A stretch of 6,028 nt of DNA, from NCBI GenBank assembly GCA_031279795.1, contig JAITHZ010000291.1, positions 1-6,028 of the forward strand, written 5' to 3'. The notes under the pieces are model-generated. The model had not been told where the DNA came from, searched no databases, and worked only from the letters and a program-made list of their open reading frames with translations. A program made the translations under genes and the position numbers. The stretch comes from Bacteroidales bacterium. GTDB taxonomy: Bacteria; Bacteroidota; Bacteroidia; Bacteroidales; WRGA01. Positions 4,874-6,028 of this stretch are shown here, piece after piece (positions within the stretch are counted from its first letter, which is position 1; every line of letters starts with the position of its first letter).

Positions 4874-6028
4874 ATGAAACTATTAAAATACATTCCGGTA
4901 TTGTTTTTCGGTATTCCTCCGCTCCACGCCCATGAACAGGACACGACGAAAGTTGTGGAACTGAACGAAATCGTCATCTCCGCCTGGCAGGGCGTCAGTC
5001 GCGACCGGCAGGCGAAACCCAACGCATCGGTCGAGGAATACCTGCAATCGTCCGAAAAGGTCGGTATGATAAAACGCGGCGCCTATGCCTGGGAGCCAAG
5101 CATCAACAACATGACCACCGAACGCATCGCCGTCACCATCGACGGCATGAAGATTTTCCACGCCTGCACCGACCGCATGGATCCGGTAACCTCCTACGTC
5201 GAGACCGTCAATCTGAGCAAGGTCAGCATCGGCAGCGGCTTCGACGCCAACCCGAACGCGACGAACAGCATCGGCGGAAGCCTTGACCTGCGCCTCAACA
5301 AAAGCGGCTTCTGTCAGGACGGTTTTTCGGCAAACGTTCATTCCGGTTACGAAAGCAACGGAAACCTGCGGATTTACGGCGCAGACATTGCGTACGCCAA
5401 TGAACGGTTTTACGTCAATTCGGGTTACTTCCACCGCAACAGCGATAATTATAAGGCAGGCGGCGGCGAAACGGTGCGCTTTTCGCAATTCACGAAAAAC
5501 AATGTCTTCGCCAATCTTGGCTATGTGCTCAAACCGGGGCACGAACTCGAAACGTCCGTCATCTACGACCGCGCCGGCGACGTCGGTTATCCCGCGCTGG
5601 CGATGGACGTCGCAACAGCCGACGGATTAATCACTTCGCTCGCCTACTCGCGGCTCTTTAACGGAAATAAATTCCTCACCAAATGGGAAACAAAGGTTTA
5701 CTACAACAACATCATCCACATCATGGACGATACCAAGCGACCGCCCGAAGAAATCGTGATGCACATGGACATGCCCGGCGAAAGTCGCACCGGCGGTTTT
5801 TATTCCACGCTGTTGGGGAAAGCCGGCAAACACCGTTTTTCCCTGAACTGGGACGGATACGCCAACCGTTCCTACGCCGAAATGACCATGTATCCCGCCG
5901 ACCCGAACGAGAAAACGATGTTCTTGCTCACCTGGGGCGACATCCGCACGTTCAATACCGGCCTCTTTGTCGTCGATGAATACCGGTTCGACGACAGCCA
6001 TTCACTGCGCCTGTCGGCAAAAGGCTCT
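4874..6028 (+). CDS. OprC/NosA-like TonB-dependent copper receptor (3' end outside window)
   Basis: An open frame from ATG 4874 to the window edge, 385 residues without a stop; the rest of the barrel lies outside. It starts with a signal peptide (MKLLKYIPVLFFGIPPLHA, cut near A19) and a TonB-box-like VVELNEIVISA (27-37). The plug includes MIKRGAYAWEPSINNMTTER (65-84), VTIDGMKIFHACTDRMDPVT (87-106) and a NSIGGSLDL strand (131-139). Barrel strands follow from about 145. The known OprC copper site is CxxxM in the plug plus HxM in the barrel. Here C98/M102 and H282/M284 (HIMDD) fit, and their separation (184 residues between Cys and His) is close to that in OprC as I recall it (180). An extra MHMDM cluster is at 296-300. 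The likely role is copper import across the outer membrane. No own promoter is seen, so it is probably co-transcribed with the genes before it. Family call is strong. Confidence 0.92.
   Translation, partial: MKLLKYIPVLFFGIPPLHAHEQDTTKVVELNEIVISAWQGVSRDRQAKPNASVEEYLQSSEKVGMIKRGAYAWEPSINNMTTERIAVTIDGMKIFHACTDRMDPVTSYVETVNLSKVSIGSGFDANPNATNSIGGSLDLRLNKSGFCQDGFSANVHSGYESNGNLRIYGADIAYANERFYVNSGYFHRNSDNYKAGGGETVRFSQFTKNNVFANLGYVLKPGHELETSVIYDRAGDVGYPALAMDVATADGLITSLAYSRLFNGNKFLTKWETKVYYNNIIHIMDDTKRPPEEIVMHMDMPGESRTGGFYSTLLGKAGKHRFSLNWDGYANRSYAEMTMYPADPNEKTMFLLTWGDIRTFNTGLFVVDEYRFDDSHSLRLSAKGS

Noticed and set aside
4887..4902. AATAC...GGTATT, resembling a third copy of the shared operator
   Set aside because: The half-sites are five bases apart instead of eight, the left arm lacks its last C, and it lies inside the signal-peptide codons of the receptor with no promoter around it.
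4883..5542. A 219-codon open frame on the minus strand
   Set aside because: It lies opposite the OprC-like receptor, which has clear family motifs, a signal peptide and codon use fitting its neighbours; the minus-strand product shows no recognisable domain.

Overview
The window looks like a member of the Bacteroidota, probably Bacteroidales-like. Two promoters match the Bacteroidota pattern (TTG, 20-base spacer, TAnnTTTG). Start codons are preceded by A-rich sequence instead of Shine-Dalgarno motifs. The genes are TonB-dependent receptors interleaved with lipoproteins. All genes read on the + strand. No RNA gene, CRISPR array or gene-free stretch over 300 bases was seen.

Layout: (1) 3-344, the C-terminal end of an IS630-family transposase whose third catalytic residue appears to be Lys instead of Glu; this stretch is AT-rich, unlike the genes that follow. 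(2) 357-3173, an operator/promoter driving a TonB-dependent receptor (427-2499) and, 32 bases later, a small lipoprotein with two degenerate Ig-like modules (2532-3173). (3) 3277-4759, a second operator/promoter of the same design driving a 130-residue membrane-anchored cysteine protein with a CCQGKC motif (3341-3733) and a lipoprotein with two YtkA-like, Met/His-bearing domains (3824-4759). (4) 4768-4847, an 80-base imperfect inverted repeat. (5) 4874 to the window end, an OprC/NosA-like TonB-dependent receptor, cut by the window edge, that keeps both halves of the OprC copper site (CxxxM and HxM).

Taken together this reads as a copper-acquisition locus: two outer-membrane receptors, two surface or periplasmic lipoproteins and a small Cys-rich membrane protein. 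The strongest new signal is regulatory. An almost identical 20-bp palindrome (AATACC...GGTATT) lies in exactly the same register over the -33 element of both promoters, which implies one dedicated regulator for both units. The copper assignment is well supported for the last receptor and is inferred by context for the other genes.
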